64,000 nt of DNA from the NCBI GenBank assembly GCA_950097015.1, contig CATNEN010000004.1, forward strand, positions 1 through 64,000, given 5' to 3'. Source of the stretch: Macrostomum hystrix. Its lineage: Eukaryota; Platyhelminthes; Macrostomidae. The notes beneath the pieces are model-generated. The model did no database searches. It was not told where the DNA came from and was given only the letters and a program-made list of their open reading frames with translations. Position numbers and translations under genes: made by a program. Of this stretch, positions 23,929 through 38,100 are shown piece after piece; positions within the stretch are counted from its first letter, which is position 1, and each line of letters begins with the position of its first letter.

Positions 23929-24505
23929 TGCACATCAGCTTCTGTTATTAATCAACTGGCCAATAGCTGATACTGTTTGTCTGTTTGTCTAGTCCTGAAA
24001 TATATAATGACGATATATATCAAGTTATAGTTAACTCATATAGTTAACGAGTAGCTGGTGTATCAAATCAATGATTTGGGTTCTAGTACACAAATTAGTT
24101 GATTAATTTGGAGGAGCCCTATTTCACAACAAAATATTAAGGTGTAATTTTACACCGTCACATGGTTTTTCTATTGGAAAAATTGCTCAGAAAGACACCC
24201 CTAATGTGATGTCTATGGTCCAAAGTTGCGGAGTCTAACAAATTATTATGTTGTGTAATTATGTATGTATTATGTTGTGTTGGCCCTATTCTAGAGTTTC
24301 TGATGTCTAATATGTTTCCTACACTTGCCAATAAAAGTTAGTTATGGTGCTATGGCCTCGGCTAACTTACAAGAACACATTTTCATAAACTAACATACAT
24401 TTGTTGCATCACTTTAGTCATGATCATGAAATATGTAGTAATGTGATATGAAATATCACATCATATGAAATATGAAATATGTAATATGTAGAAATATGTA
24501 TGAAG
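23929..24505. other. Upstream flank of TBL1
   Basis: AT-rich sequence just 5' of the TBL1 start codon, containing its likely promoter and 5' UTR. No clear core promoter motif is seen. An ATGAAATATG-type simple repeat lies at 24425-24500 beside the SINE. Confidence 0.4.
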
Positions 24506-24507
24506 TA

Positions 24508-24910
24508 AGAGGGCGGATAGCTCAGTCAGTAAGGTGTCGGACTCTGGATCAGATGGTCCTGGGTTCGACTCCCGACATAGTCTAGAACTATTTGTGCAGC
24601 CTTTGGCAAGCTGCTTTGCCCTGATGTGCACACAGTCTGCTCAGCTGCAAATGAGTACCGACATTTCGTTGGGTAATAATAATTCCAGCTGGCTGGCGTG
24701 GAATAAAGCAGTTCTGTGCGGCAATTCTGTGGAGTTTGGATGCTGCCCATATGTTTGGAAAAATAAATTCCATTGCTGACACGCGGCTGTCAACCAGTGT
24801 CTGAGAGAGCCGGGGAGTACAATAGGTGTGCAGTCCCCACCTGCTAGTGTGCCTGACACACAACACCTGCACTGGCCCTTGGTTCTAGTGTCAATTATTA
24901 TTATTACTAT
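24508..24910 (+). mobile_element. tRNA-derived SINE, family C
   Basis: The head GGGCGGATAGCTCAGTCAGT has a good A-box, and GGGTTCGACTCCC is a good B-box about 45 bp later. A unique body of about 300 bp follows and ends in an (ATT)n tail near 24893-24905. The 3' side of the tRNA-like part does not pair as an acceptor stem, so it is not called a tRNA gene. Confidence 0.75.
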
Positions 24911-27330
24911 ACCAATAACAGTATTATTGCAATTAGGCCTACACATGGCCATAGAAGACTAGACAGATAAGACAGATAGGCTTATCTTCTACAATGATGC
25001 CATGGAAATAAGATGATAAATTAAAACATTTTAAAAAGTAGATCATTGTTTGAAAATGATTTTAGAAAAAAATAAGCATTTTGCCTAGCAATCTTTATAA
25101 TGAACAAATTGTTGTGCATTTGTTTTAATTGTTATAAGTACTTCAATGTAGGACAAATTTTCAAACAAATCAATCATGTCTATCAGTTTATTTTTTTAGT
25201 TGGGCCTATTCAAGAATCAAATCTTATTTGGGGCTTATTTGTTGATTTTTTCAGTGATTATTTATAGCTTGCTTTAAATGAAACTAAAATAGACAAACTG
25301 GGCTTATTTGCTTTATTTTGTGTCATTTCATGCTTTATGAAAGAGATTCTATATATCCTTACAATAGCATTGCTCTCTTGTAATTGTTTACAATCATTAA
25401 AATACAAGAGATACATTTAAATGATAGTGAACCAAAGCTGAGGGGTAGGCCTGATAGAGATGTGCAATAGTATACTAATTAATTTGTCTCATCCATCTAG
25501 CCTAGCTAGACAGGACAGGATGGATGTAGGCCTAGCAGTTTCTGACTGCTGTCTGTTCAACTTGGACTCAACAATTGACTTTTCTTACACTCTAAACTAA
25601 CTTGCCATTACTCTCTCTCTCTCTGCTTAAGTTCATGATCATTTAGTGATTTACATGTATTCTGTCATTTAAATGGTAGTAAACAGAAGTAGATACATAT
25701 AGGATCCTTTTGATAGAACAGTCCTGTAACATTAATTGAAACACTAAAACCCCCTGGCCCTACCTTCAATTTACAATCTTTTACATATGTTTCTGCCATT
25801 TAAATTATTATAAACCAAAGTGAATACATGTGCTTGATGTGTATATATGTTTGAACAAATGTTTCTACATAAGTTATGACAATTTTACATGTATTTTGAC
25901 TGCTGGTTTAGAATGTAATTAAAAACACAAAATTTTACTCTTTTGTAGGCCTACCTTTGGCTTTTCTTAGAAGATTTTCACTAATTTCAGGGATTGTAAA
26001 CCAAAGGCAAAAGAATGCCACAAAAATATATTAGGGATTTGTAGATAAAGAATAAATAGTTATGTCTAAAATCATTGGCATAGTAAAATCGTATAGCTAG
26101 GCTATATGTTAAAAACTAGTTGGCCCTAGTTTTAGATAGAAGTGAGGCCAAAGCCCAATAAAAAATTCTTATTCACACACTGCTCAATCATTGAATTCAC
26201 TTTTGGCTTCCTTTGTGTGACTTGCTTTTTTAATTCAACTTAACTTAAGGTTAAATCTTTGCAAAATAGAAAAGTTATATTTGTATTTTTCATTAAAAAT
26301 TGTGAATAAAGAAAAAAAGAAATATGACTTTTAATTCGCAAAAAATGAAACAACTTTGTTTGTTGCCTTGATTATCTGGATTCCATTCGACAGGACACAA
26401 TCTTGCCGTCTGAAATGAAGTTTAAATAAGAAAGTTTAGTTGAAAAATTACGAGGGTGTCAAGATATAAAAGTAAGAATAAATTTGCAAAATTTGTCATT
26501 ATTAGTTTTTGGTTATCCAGTTTTATGACTATTAGACTATCGAGAAATGTTTGGCTTCCAGTATAACTGTATAATTAATCAATGACAACCTTGCCAGACA
26601 ATTTAAGCGTACTTTCGAAAGCAAGAGGGAACGAATATACATGTAGATTGGCAGATTTTTTATCTAGATTTATACCAAAAAACTCAATTAGGTTACGCGA
26701 CGACGCATGCGAAGCAAAGTAAAAGTTAAGTGGATTTTCTGTATAAAGTTTTATTTCTTACATTTAATCAACTTTAAAGTACCTGCCTTACAATGACTGC
26801 GTCTTCTATAACTAGAAGCCAATTAAGAGTTGTAACATATATTATAAGTATAAATGGTCAGAAAATCCTAAAAATGCTGTACCATAATTTCTACTGACAT
26901 TTATTATAATGCTCTATTTCACGCTTTAAGAACACTCCGAGAGGCATGTCCTTAAGAATAAAACTCATGCATACCATAATGAAATACTTTATATTTCATA
27001 CATGAGAAAATATGAGAAAAGCAATAAAAATAGTCCTGAGGAGCTATCCTGTGGAAAAAAGAACTTTGGTATTAGTAAATTCATACGTATGCAACAGTTT
27101 AATACAATTTATATTTCCCTGGCTTAAACATCGGACAGATTGGTTTTGTAAGGTCACAATCCAACATTATGAAACGATTTACCACTAGGTAATGTGACTC
27201 CCCGTTACTAACCTTAACTGTGCCGATGGCCAGGACCTCCCTCGAGATTCTGTATCATCGATATTGTTATTCACCTGCGGAATCGGCTGCGATGGGTCTT
27301 TGCAGCTTCGCGCGGCTTTTCGACGTATTC
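24911..27330. other. AT-rich intergenic stretch
   Basis: No gene, array or recognisable element is supported. A 25-bp string at 25356-25380 also occurs exactly at 42877-42901. Confidence 0.5.
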
Positions 27331-28796
27331 TTAGTAACGCTGGCGCAGAACTCGAGTCAGCCTTTTTCTCGCGACATCAATGTCGCGATTCATACGCGCT
27401 TTCTCGATAGTCTCCCACATCTCCTCCAGCTCGTTGGCAAATTCGAGAGTGTCGGCGCGCATTGCTTCGCGACATGCAGTCACTCGGTGCCGACGACGTA
27501 GTTGGTTGGCTACGTTTGGGCCGTCGCCGTCAGTTGGTAGAATCATGCGGCCATAGCTGCAATCGCGCGCAACGGATGTTGGATTGATTTGACTCCGTGA
27601 TTTAGCGAATTCTCCATCGATAACGGTGTCCAGTAGTCAATTTTTCGTAAAAATCGTATCTTAGAAGCATCATGGGCTTCACGCAAGCTATACTACATTA
27701 GCTACAAACAATTTACCCTATTAGCTATATTAGCTCACAAATATCAGTAGGCCAAGCGTGAAATTACCTGTGCTTTTTTCCAGTGCAGCTGACATTAAAT
27801 ATTGAATCACCAATGAGCGCAGCTCTGGAGTGCTTCACTTGTTGGACTACGGGGTCACGCTTGCGCTGCTGCCCAGCTTGCAGCGTCTGCTGCTGCTGCT
27901 GCTTCTGACAAAAATCACAAACGTTGAAATCCGACTTATTGTTAGGAAGGCGCAAAAACAATCGTTCGCTTTCGCAAGAGTAATCGCCATTGACGCTGTC
28001 GACGCATTTGAGACGAGCATGCGTCTGCTGCATCCGATCTATCAGGCGACGTAGGGCGTCTGCTCTCTGCGCCAACTGCGTTTCAGCGCAGTTAAATTTG
28101 ACGCCGCCTCTGGCTTTGACTGTCGGATTGCAAGCGAGAGCAATGTTTTGCAGTTGCTGGGTGAGTTTCTGAGAGTGCTGCACCAGGTGGTGATGTTCTG
28201 GTGCGATGTTACAAGGTTGAGCTTCAGGCGTCTCTGTACCGGCATTGGTGTTGCTGGCGAATTTCAAGGCTATCGGGGCTTTGAATCCAGACATTTGATC
28301 CAGAGACGCGATGGCGTCTAACAGTAGACCGCGTCTCTGCAACTCAACGCTCGGGGCAGTCTCTAAAGGGCAACAATTAAAGAGTTCAGTGAAGATGATT
28401 AGCTTCAATAAAGTACAATTTTGAAAATATCCCTAGAAATGAAATAGGGGGATGCAGCCTAGTCGGTAGAACGCCAGACTCCACGACACAACTGACTTGA
28501 GGTCAGGGGTTCGATTCCCAGCTCTTATTGAATGATCTGCATCTGCCCCATAGCCTTGCTGTGGACAACGCCAGCTCGCTCTTACTGTGTTTATCGCTCT
28601 CGTATCGACTAGAATCCACTATCTTAGGCGCTGCAGCTGAACGTTTGTCATCCAGAAATCGGTAGAGTTTCGCTTGCAGCACGCGTTGTCGATCGCTGCC
28701 GGGCGTTTTGCCGAGTCGTCTGGCGTACATATGTCGCCACAGCATCTGGCGCTGGCGCTGCTGGCTACCGCCGCAGTCGGCTCGGGCTGGCTGCAT
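27331..28796 (-). CDS. Unrecognised three-exon gene, Q-rich with helical C-terminus
   Basis: Exons 28796-28586, 28362-27768 and 27556-27331 join in phase (donors GTAAGA and GTAATT; acceptors TTTAG and TGCAG) into 343 residues. The start is the ATG at 28796; a TGCAG just after it could instead be an acceptor, in which case more exons lie upstream. The protein opens with a basic, Gln/Arg-rich part (QQRQRQMLWRHMYARRLGK). The middle has predicted helices (LVQHSQKLTQQLQNIAL, ADALRRLIDRMQQTHARL), a NVCDFCQKQQQQQTLQAGQQ run, and a C-terminal helix of charged residues (EFANELEEMWETIEKARMNR). No domain is recognised; helical, Q-rich content suggests a scaffold or coiled-coil protein, which is inference. 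Intron 1 contains a tRNA-like SINE in antisense. Two consistent splice phases over about 340 codons support it as real. Confidence 0.6.
28447..28530 (+). mobile_element. tRNA-like SINE head
   Basis: GGATGCAGCCTAGTCGGTAG (A-box region) and GGGGTTCGATTCCC (B-box) are spaced as in a tRNA. Acceptor-stem pairing is poor. It lies in an intron of the 27331-28796 gene in antisense. No body resembling families A to C was seen. Confidence 0.55.
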
Positions 28797-29104
28797 ATCA
28801 GCGTCCAATATACTTCACCGCTAGAATGATTCTCTCCTTTCAAGTGTTCCTCATGGAAAATTCCACTAGCAAAACTTGTAAATATTGCAATTCAACGTCT
28901 ATGGTATAGAGAGAACAGAAGTCAATCGAGATGCAAGACCGCACATAGAATATATCATATTCAAAAGGGATGCACTGCAATCTAAATTTTACAACACTCA
29001 ACTTTTCACGAAATGCACTTTGCTCAATCAGTTCTTGATGTTTAAAGCATTTGAATGTCTCCAAATACCCATTGGCTTTGAAAGTATCTCGTAACACGAC
29101 GTGG

Positions 29105-32100
29105 TTAATTCTCCTTTTGGTAGCTTTGAGTGTCTCCTAATACCTCTGCTTTGAGTGTCTCCTAATACTTATTGGTAGCTTTGAGTGTCTCCTAATACTT
29201 ATTGGTAGCTTTGAGTGTCTCCTAATACTTATTGGTAGCTTTGAGTGTCTCCTAATACTTATTGGTAGCTTTAAGTGTCTCCTAATACTTATTGGTAGCT
29301 TTGAGTGTCTCCTAATACTTATTGGTAGCTTTGAGTGTCTCCTAATACTTATTGGTAGCTTTGAGTGTCTCCTAATACTTATTGGTAGCTTTGAGTGTCT
29401 CCTAATACTTATTGGTAGCTTTGAGTGTCTCCTAATACTTATTGGTAGCTTTGAGTGTCTCCTAATACTTATTGGTAGCTTTGAGTGTCTCCTAATACTT
29501 ATTGGTAGCTTTGAGTGTCTCCTAATACTTATTGGTAGCTTTGAGTGTCTCCTAATACTTATTGGTAGCTTTGAGTGTCTCCTAATACTTATCGGTAGCT
29601 TTGAGTGTCTCCTAATACTTATTGGTAGCTTTGAGTGTCTCCTAATACTTATCGGTAGCTTTGAGTGTCTCCTAATACTTATTGGTAGCTTTAAGTGTCT
29701 CCTAATACTTATTGGTAGCTTTGAGTGTCTCCTAATACCTCTTGGTAGCTTTGAGTGTCTCCTAATACTTATTGTAGCTTTGAGTGTCTCCTAATACTTA
29801 TTGGTAGCTTTGAGTGTCTCCTAATACTTATTGGTTGCTTTGAGTGTCTCCTAATACTTATTGGTTGCTTTGAGTGTCTCCTAATACTTATTGGTAGCTT
29901 TGAGTGTCTCCTAATACTTATTGGTAGCTTTGAGTGTCTCCTAATACTTATTGGTAGCTTTGAGTGTCTCCTAATACTGATTGGTAGCTTTGAGTGTCTC
30001 CTAATACTTATCGGTAGCTTTGAGTGTCTCCTAATACTTATTGGTAGCTTTGAGTGTCTCCTAATACTTATTGGTAGCTTTGAGTGTCTCCTAATACTTA
30101 TCGGTAGCTTTGAGTGTCTCCTAATACTTATCGGTAGCTTTGAGTGTCTCCTAATACTTATTGGTAGCTTTAGGTGTCTCCTAATACTTATTGGTAGCTT
30201 TGAGTGTCTCCTAATACCTCTTGGAAGCTTTGAGTGTCTCCTAATACTTATTGGTAGCTTTGAGTGTCTCCTAATACTTATTGGTAGCTTTGAGTGTCTC
30301 CTAATACTTATTGGTTGCTTTGAGTGTCTCCTAATACTTATTGGTTGCTTTGAGTGTCTCCTAATACTTATTGGTAGCTTTGAGTGTCTCCTAATACTTA
30401 TTGGTTGCTTTGAGTGTCTCCTAATACTTATTGGTAGCTTTGAGTGTCTCCTAATACTGATTGGTAGCTTTGAGTGTCTCCTAATACTTATCGGTAGCTT
30501 TGAGTGTCTCCTAATACTTATTGGTAGCTTTGAGTGTCTCCTAATACCTCTTGGTAGCTTTGAGTGTCTCCTAATACTTATTGGTAGCTTTGAGTGTCTC
30601 CTAATACTTATCGGTAGCTTTGAGTGTCTCCTAATACTTATTGGTAGCTTTGAGTGTCTCCTAATACTTATTGGTAGCTTTGAGTGTCTCCTAATACTGA
30701 TTGGTAGCTTTGATTTGTCTCCTAATACTGATTGGTAGCTTTGAGTGTCTTCCTAATACTTATTGGTAGCTTTGAGTGTCTCCTAATACTGATTGGTAGC
30801 TTTGAGTGTCTCCTAATACTGATTGGTAGCTTTGAGTGTCTCCTAATACTTATTGGTAGCTTTCATTTGTCTCCTAATACTTATTGGTTGCTTTGAGTGT
30901 CTCCTAATACTTATTGGTAGCTTTGAGTGTCTCCTAATACTTATTGGTAGCTTTGATTTGTCTCCTAATACTTATTGGTAGCTTTAAGTGTCTCCTAATA
31001 CTTATTGGTAGCTTTAAGTGTCTCCTAATACTTATTGGTAGCTTTGATTGTCTCCTAATACTTATTGGTAGCTTTGAGTGTCTCCTAATACTTATTGGTA
31101 GCTTTGAGTGTCTCCTAATACTTATTGGTAGCTTTGAGTGTCTCCTAATACTTATTGGTAGCTTTGAGTGTCTCCTAATACTTATTGGTAGCTTTGAGTG
31201 TCTCCTAATACTTATTGGTAGCTTTGACTGTCTCCTAATACTTATTGGTAGCTTTGAGTGTCTCCTAATACTTATTGGTAGCTTTGAGTGTCTCCTAATA
31301 CTTATTGGTAGCTTTGACTGTCTCCTAATACTTATTGGTAGCTTTGAGTGTCTCCTAATACTGATTGGTAGCTTTGAGTGTCTCCTAATACTGATTGGTA
31401 GCTTTGAGTGTCTCCTAATACTTATTGGTAGCTTTGATTTGTCTCCTAATACTTATTGGTAGCTTTAAGTGTCTCCTAATACTTATTGGTAGCTTTGAGT
31501 GTCTCCTAATACTTATTGGTAGCTTTGATTGTCTCCTAATACTTATTGGTAGCTTTGAGTGTCTCCTAATACTTATTGGTAGCTTTAAGTGTCTCCTAAT
31601 ACTTATTGGTAGCTTTGAGTGTCTCCTAATACTTATTGGTAGCTTTGAGTGTCTCCTAATACTTATCGGTAGCTTTGAGTGTCTCCTAATACTTATTGGT
31701 AGCTTTGAGTGTCTCCTAATACTTATCGGTAGCTTTGAGTGTCTCCTAATACTTATTGGTAGCTTTGAGTGTCTCCTAATACTTATTGGTAGCTTTGAGT
31801 GTCTCCTAATACCTCTTGGTAGCTTTGAGTGTCTCCTAATACTTATTGGTAGCTTTGAGTGTCTCCTAATACTTATTGGTAGCTTTGAGTGTCTCCTAAT
31901 ACTTATTGGTTGCTTTGAGTGTCTCCTAATACTTATTGGTAGCTTTGAGTGTCTCCTAATACTTATTGGTAGCTTTGAGTGTCTCCTAATACTTATTGGT
32001 TGCTTTGAGTGTCTCCTAATACTTATTGGTAGCTTTGAGTGTCTCCTAATACTGATTGGTAGCTTTGAGTGTCTCCTAATACTTATTGGTAGCTTTGAGT

Positions 32101-35100
32101 GTCTCCTAATACTTATTGGTAGCTTTGAGTGTCTCCTAATACCTCTTGGTAGCTTTGAGTGTCTCCTAATACTTATTGGTAGCTTTGAGTGTCTCCTAAT
32201 ACTTATCGGTAGCTTTGAGTGTCTCCTAATACTTATTGGTAGCTTTGAGTGTCTCCTAATACTGATTGGTAGCTTTGAGTGTCTCCTAATACTGATTGGT
32301 AGCTTTGATTTGTCTCCTAATACTGATTGGTAGCTTTGAGTGTCTCCTAATACTTATTGGTAGCTTTGAGTGTCTCCTAATACTGATTGGTAGCTTTGAG
32401 TGTCTCCTAATACTGATTGGTAGCTTTGAGTGTCTCCTAATACTTATTGGTAGCTTTGATTTGTCTCCTAATACTTATTGGTTGCTTTGAGTGTCTCCTA
32501 ATACTTATTGGTAGCTTTGAGTGTCTCCAAATACTTATTGGTAGCTTTGATTTGTCTCCTAATACTTATTGGTTGCTTTGAGTGTCTCCTAATACTTATT
32601 GGTAGCTTTGAGTGTCTCCTAATACTGATTGGTAGCTTTGATTTGTCTCCTAATACTTATTGGTTGCTTTGAGTGTCTCCTAATACTTATTGGTAGCTTT
32701 GAGTGTCTCCTAATACTGATTGGTAGCTTTGAGTGTCTCCTAATACTGATTGGTAGCTTTGATTTGTCTCCTAATACTGATTGGTAGCTTTGAGTGTCTC
32801 CTAATACTTATTGGTAGCTTTGAGTGTCTCCTAATACTGATTGGTAGCTTTGAGTGTCTCCTAATACTGATTGGTAGCTTTGAGTGTCTCCTAATACTTA
32901 TTGGTAGCTTTGATTTGTCTCCTAATACTTATTGGTTGCTTTGAGTGTCTCCTAATACTTATTGGTAGCTTTGAGTGTCTCCTAATACTTATTGGTAGCT
33001 TTGATTTGTCTCCTAATACTTATTGGTAGCTTTGAGTGTCTCCTAATACTTATTGGTAGCTTTGAGTGTCTCCTAATACGGATTGGTAGCTTTGAGTGTC
33101 TCCTAATACTTATCGGTAGCTTTGAGTGTCTCCTAATACTTATTGGTAGCTTTGAGTGTCTCCTAATACCTCTTGGTAGCTTTGAGTGTCTCCTAATACT
33201 TATTGGTAGCTTTGAGTGTCTCCTAATACTTATCGGTAGCTTTGAGTGTCTCCTAATACTTATCGGTAGCTTTGAGTGTCTCCTAATACTTATTGGTAGC
33301 TTTGAGTGTCTCCTAATACTGATTGGTAGCTTTGATTTGTCTCCTAATACTGATTGGTAGCTTTGAGTGTCTCCTAATACTTATTGGTAGCTTTGAGTGT
33401 CTCCTAATACTGATTGGTAGCTTTGAGTGTCTCCTAATACTGATTGGTAGCTTTGAGTGTCTCCTAATACTTATTGGTAGCTTTGATTTGTCTCCTAATA
33501 CTTATTGGTTGCTTTGAGTGTCTCCTAATACTTATTGGTAGCTTTGAGTGTCTCTTAATACTTATTGGTAGCTTTGATTTGTCTCCTAATACTTATTGGT
33601 AGCTTTGAGTGTCTCCTAATACTTATTGGTAGCTTTGAGTGTCTCCTAATACTTATTGGTAGCTTTGAGTGTCTCCTAATACTTATTGGTAGCTTTGACT
33701 GTCTCCTAATACTTATTGGTAGCTTTGAGTGTCTCCTAATACTTATTGGTAGCTTTGAATGTCTCCTAATACTTATTGGTAGCTTTGAGTGTCTCCAAAT
33801 ACTTATTGGTAGCTTTGAGTGTCTCCTAATACTTATTGGTAGCTTTGACTGTCTCCTAATACTGATTGGTAGCTTTGAGTGTCTCCTAATACTTATTGGT
33901 AGCTTTGATTTGTCTCCTAATACTTATTGGTTGCCTTGAGTGTCTCCTAATACTTATTGGTAGCTTTGAGTGTCTCCTAATACTTATTGGTAGCTTTGAT
34001 TTGTCTCCTAATACTTATTGGTAGCTTTAAGTGTCTCCTAATACTTATTGGTAGCTTTAAGTGTCTCCTAATACTTATTGGTAGCTTTGATTGTCTCCTA
34101 ATACTTATTGGTAGCTTTGAGTGTCTCCTAATACTTATTGGTAGCTTTGAGTGTCTCCTAATACTTATTGGTAGCTTTGAGTGTCTCCTAATACTTATTG
34201 GTAGCTTTGAGTGTCTCCTAATACTTATCGGTAGCTTTGAGTGTCTCCTAATACTTATTGGTAGCTTTGAGTGTCTCCTAATACTTATCGGTAGCTTTGA
34301 GTGTCTCCTAATACTTATTGGTAGCTTTAAGTGTCTCCTAATACTTATTGGTAGCTTTGAGTGTCTCCTAATACCTCTTGGTAGCTTTGAGTGTCTCCAA
34401 ATACTTATTGGTAGCTTTGAGTGTCTCCTAATACTGATTGGTAGCTTTGAGTGTCTCCTAATACTTATTGGTAGCTTTGAGTGTCTCCTAATACTTATTG
34501 GTTGCTTTGAGTGTCTCCTAATACTTATTGGTAGCTTTGAGTGTCTCCTAATACTTATCGGTAGCTTTGAGTGTCTCCTAATACTTATTGGTAGCTTTGA
34601 GTGTCTCCTAATACTGATTGGTAGCTTTGATTTGTCTCCTAATACTTATTGGTAGCTTTGAGTGTCTCCTAATACCTCTTGGTAGCTTTGAGTGTCTCCT
34701 AATACTTATTGGTAGCTTTGAGTGCCTCCTAATACTTATCGGTAGCTTTGAGTGTCTCCTAATACTTATTGGTAGCTTTGAGTGTCTCCTAATACTTATT
34801 GGTTGCTTTGAGTGTCTCCTAATACTTATTGGTAGCTTTGAGTGTCTCCTAATACTTATTGGTTGCTTTGAGTGTCTCCTAATACTTATTGGTTGCTTTG
34901 AGTGTCTCCTAATACTTATTGGTAGCTTTGAGTGTCTCCTAATACTTATTGGTAGCTTTGAGTGTCTCCTAATACTTATTGGTTGCTTTGACTGTCTCCT
35001 AATACTTATTGGTAGCTTTGAGTGTCTCCTAATACTTATCGGTAGCTTTGAGTGTCTCCTAATACTTATTGGTAGCTTTGAGTGTCTCCTAATACTGATT

Positions 35101-38100
35101 GGTAGCTTTGATTTGTCTCCTAATACTTATTGGTAGCTTTGAGTGTCTCCTAATACCTCTTGGTAGCTTTGAGTGTCTCCTAATACTTATTGGTAGCTTT
35201 GAGTGTCTCCTAATACTTATCGGTAGCTTTGAGTGTCTCCTAATACTTATTGGTAGCTTTGAGTGTCTCCTAATACTTATTGGTTGCTTTGAGTGTCTCC
35301 TAATACTGATTGGTAGCTTTGATTGTCTCCTAATACTTATTGGTAGCTTTGAGTGTCTCCTAATACTTATTGGTAGCTTTGAGTGTCTCCTAATACTTAT
35401 TGGTAGCTTTGAGTGTCTCCTAATACTTATTGGTTGCCTTGAGTGTCTCCTAATACTTATCGGTAGCTTTGAGTGTCTCCTAATACTTATTGGTAGCTTT
35501 GAGTGTCTCCTAATACTTATTGGTTGCTTTGAGTGTCTCCTAATCCTTATTGGTAGCTTTGATTTGTCTCCTAATACTTATTGGTAGCTTTAAGTGTCTC
35601 CTAATACTTATTGGTAGCTTTGAGTGTCTCCTAATACCTCTTGGTAGCTTTGAGTGTCTCCTAATACTTATTGGTAGCTTTGAGTGTCTCCTAATACTTA
35701 TTGGTTGCTTTGAGTGTCTCCTAATACTGATTGGTAGCTTTGAGTGTCTCCTAATACTGATTGGTAGCTTTGAGTGTCTCCTAATACTTATCGGTAGCTT
35801 TGAGTGTCTCCTAATACTTATCGGTAGCTTTGAGTGTCTCCTAATACTTATTGGTAGCTTTGAGTGTCTCCTAATACTGATTGGTAGCTTTGATTTGTCT
35901 CCTAATACTGATTGGTAGCTTTGAGTGTCTCCTAATACTTATTGGTAGCTTTGAGTGTCTCCTAATACTGATTGGTAGCTTTGAGTGTCTCCTAATACTG
36001 ATTGGTAGCTTTGAGTGTCTCCTAATACTTATTGGTAGCTTTGATTTGTCTCCTAATACTTATTGGTTGCTTTGAGTGTCTCCTAATACTTATTGGTAGC
36101 TTTGAGTGTCTCTTAATACTTATTGGTAGCTTTGATTTGTCTCCTAATACTTATTGGTAGCTTTGAGTGTCTCCTAATACTTATTGGTAGCTTTGAGTGT
36201 CTCCTAATACTTATTGGTAGCTTTGAGTGTCTCCTAATACTTATTGGTAGCTTTGACTGTCTCCTAATACTTATTGGTAGCTTTGAGTGTCTCCTAATAC
36301 TTATTGGTAGCTTTGAATGTCTCCTAATACTTATTGGTAGCTTTGAGTGTCTCCAAATACTTATTGGTAGCTTTGAGTGTCTCCTAATACTTATTGGTAG
36401 CTTTGACTGTCTCCTAATACTGATTGGTAGCTTTGAGTGTCTCCTAATACTTATTGGTAGCTTTGATTTGTCTCCTAATACTTATTGGTTGCCTTGAGTG
36501 TCTCCTAATACTTATTGGTAGCTTTGAGTGTCTCCTAATACTTATTGGTAGCTTTGATTTGTCTCCTAATACTTATTGGTAGCTTTAAGTGTCTCCTAAT
36601 ACTTATTGGTAGCTTTAAGTGTCTCCTAATACTTATTGGTAGCTTTGATTGTCTCCTAATACTTATTGGTAGCTTTGAGTGTCTCCTAATACTTATTGGT
36701 AGCTTTGAGTGTCTCCTAATACTTATTGGTAGCTTTGAGTGTCTCCTAATACTTATTGGTAGCTTTGAGTGTCTCCTAATACTTATCGGTAGCTTTGAGT
36801 GTCTCCTAATACTTATTGGTAGCTTTGAGTGTCTCCTAATACTTATCGGTAGCTTTGAGTGTCTCCTAATACTTATTGGTAGCTTTAAGTGTCTCCTAAT
36901 ACTTATTGGTAGCTTTGAGTGTCTCCTAATACCTCTTGGTAGCTTTGAGTGTCTCCAAATACTTATTGGTAGCTTTGAGTGTCTCCTAATACTGATTGGT
37001 AGCTTTGAGTGTCTCCTAATACTTATTGGTAGCTTTGAGTGTCTCCTAATACTTATTGGTTGCTTTGAGTGTCTCCTAATACTTATTGGTAGCTTTGAGT
37101 GTCTCCTAATACTTATCGGTAGCTTTGAGTGTCTCCTAATACTTATTGGTAGCTTTGAGTGTCTCCTAATACTGATTGGTAGCTTTGATTTGTCTCCTAA
37201 TACTTATTGGTAGCTTTGAGTGTCTCCTAATACCTCTTGGTAGCTTTGAGTGTCTCCTAATACTTATTGGTAGCTTTGAGTGTCTCCTAATACTTATCGG
37301 TAGCTTTGAGTGTCTCCTAATACTTATTGGTAGCTTTGAGTGTCTCCTAATACTTATTGGTTGCTTTGAGTGTCTCCTAATACTTATTGGTAGCTTTGAG
37401 TGTCTCCTAATACTTATTGGTTGCTTTGAGTGTCTCCTAATACTTATTGGTTGCTTTGAGTGTCTCCTAATACTTATTGGTAGCTTTGAGTGTCTCCTAA
37501 TACTTATTGGTAGCTTTGAGTGTCTCCTAATACTTATTGGTTGCTTTGACTGTCTCCTAATACTTATTGGTAGCTTTGAGTGTCTCCTAATACTTATCGG
37601 TAGCTTTGAGTGTCTCCTAATACTTATTGGTAGCTTTGAGTGTCTCCTAATACTGATTGGTAGCTTTGATTTGTCTCCTAATACTTATTGGTAGCTTTGA
37701 GTGTCTCCTAATACCTCTTGGTAGCTTTGAGTGTCTCCTAATACTTATTGGTAGCTTTGAGTGTCTCCTAATACTTATCGGTAGCTTTGAGTGTCTCCTA
37801 ATACTTATTGGTAGCTTTGAGTGTCTCCTAATACTTATTGGTTGCTTTGAGTGTCTCCTAATACTGATTGGTAGCTTTGATTGTCTCCTAATACTTATTG
37901 GTAGCTTTGAGTGTCTCCTAATACTTATTGGTAGCTTTGAGTGTCTCCTAATACTTATTGGTAGCTTTGAGTGTCTCCTAATACTTATTGGTTGCCTTGA
38001 GTGTCTCCTAATACTTATCGGTAGCTTTGAGTGTCTCCTAATACTTATTGGTAGCTTTGAGTGTCTCCTAATACTTATTGGTTGCTTTGAGTGTCTCCTA

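Noticed and set aside
24508-24580. Functional tRNA gene
   Set aside because: A- and B-box are good, but the acceptor stem does not pair and a SINE body follows.
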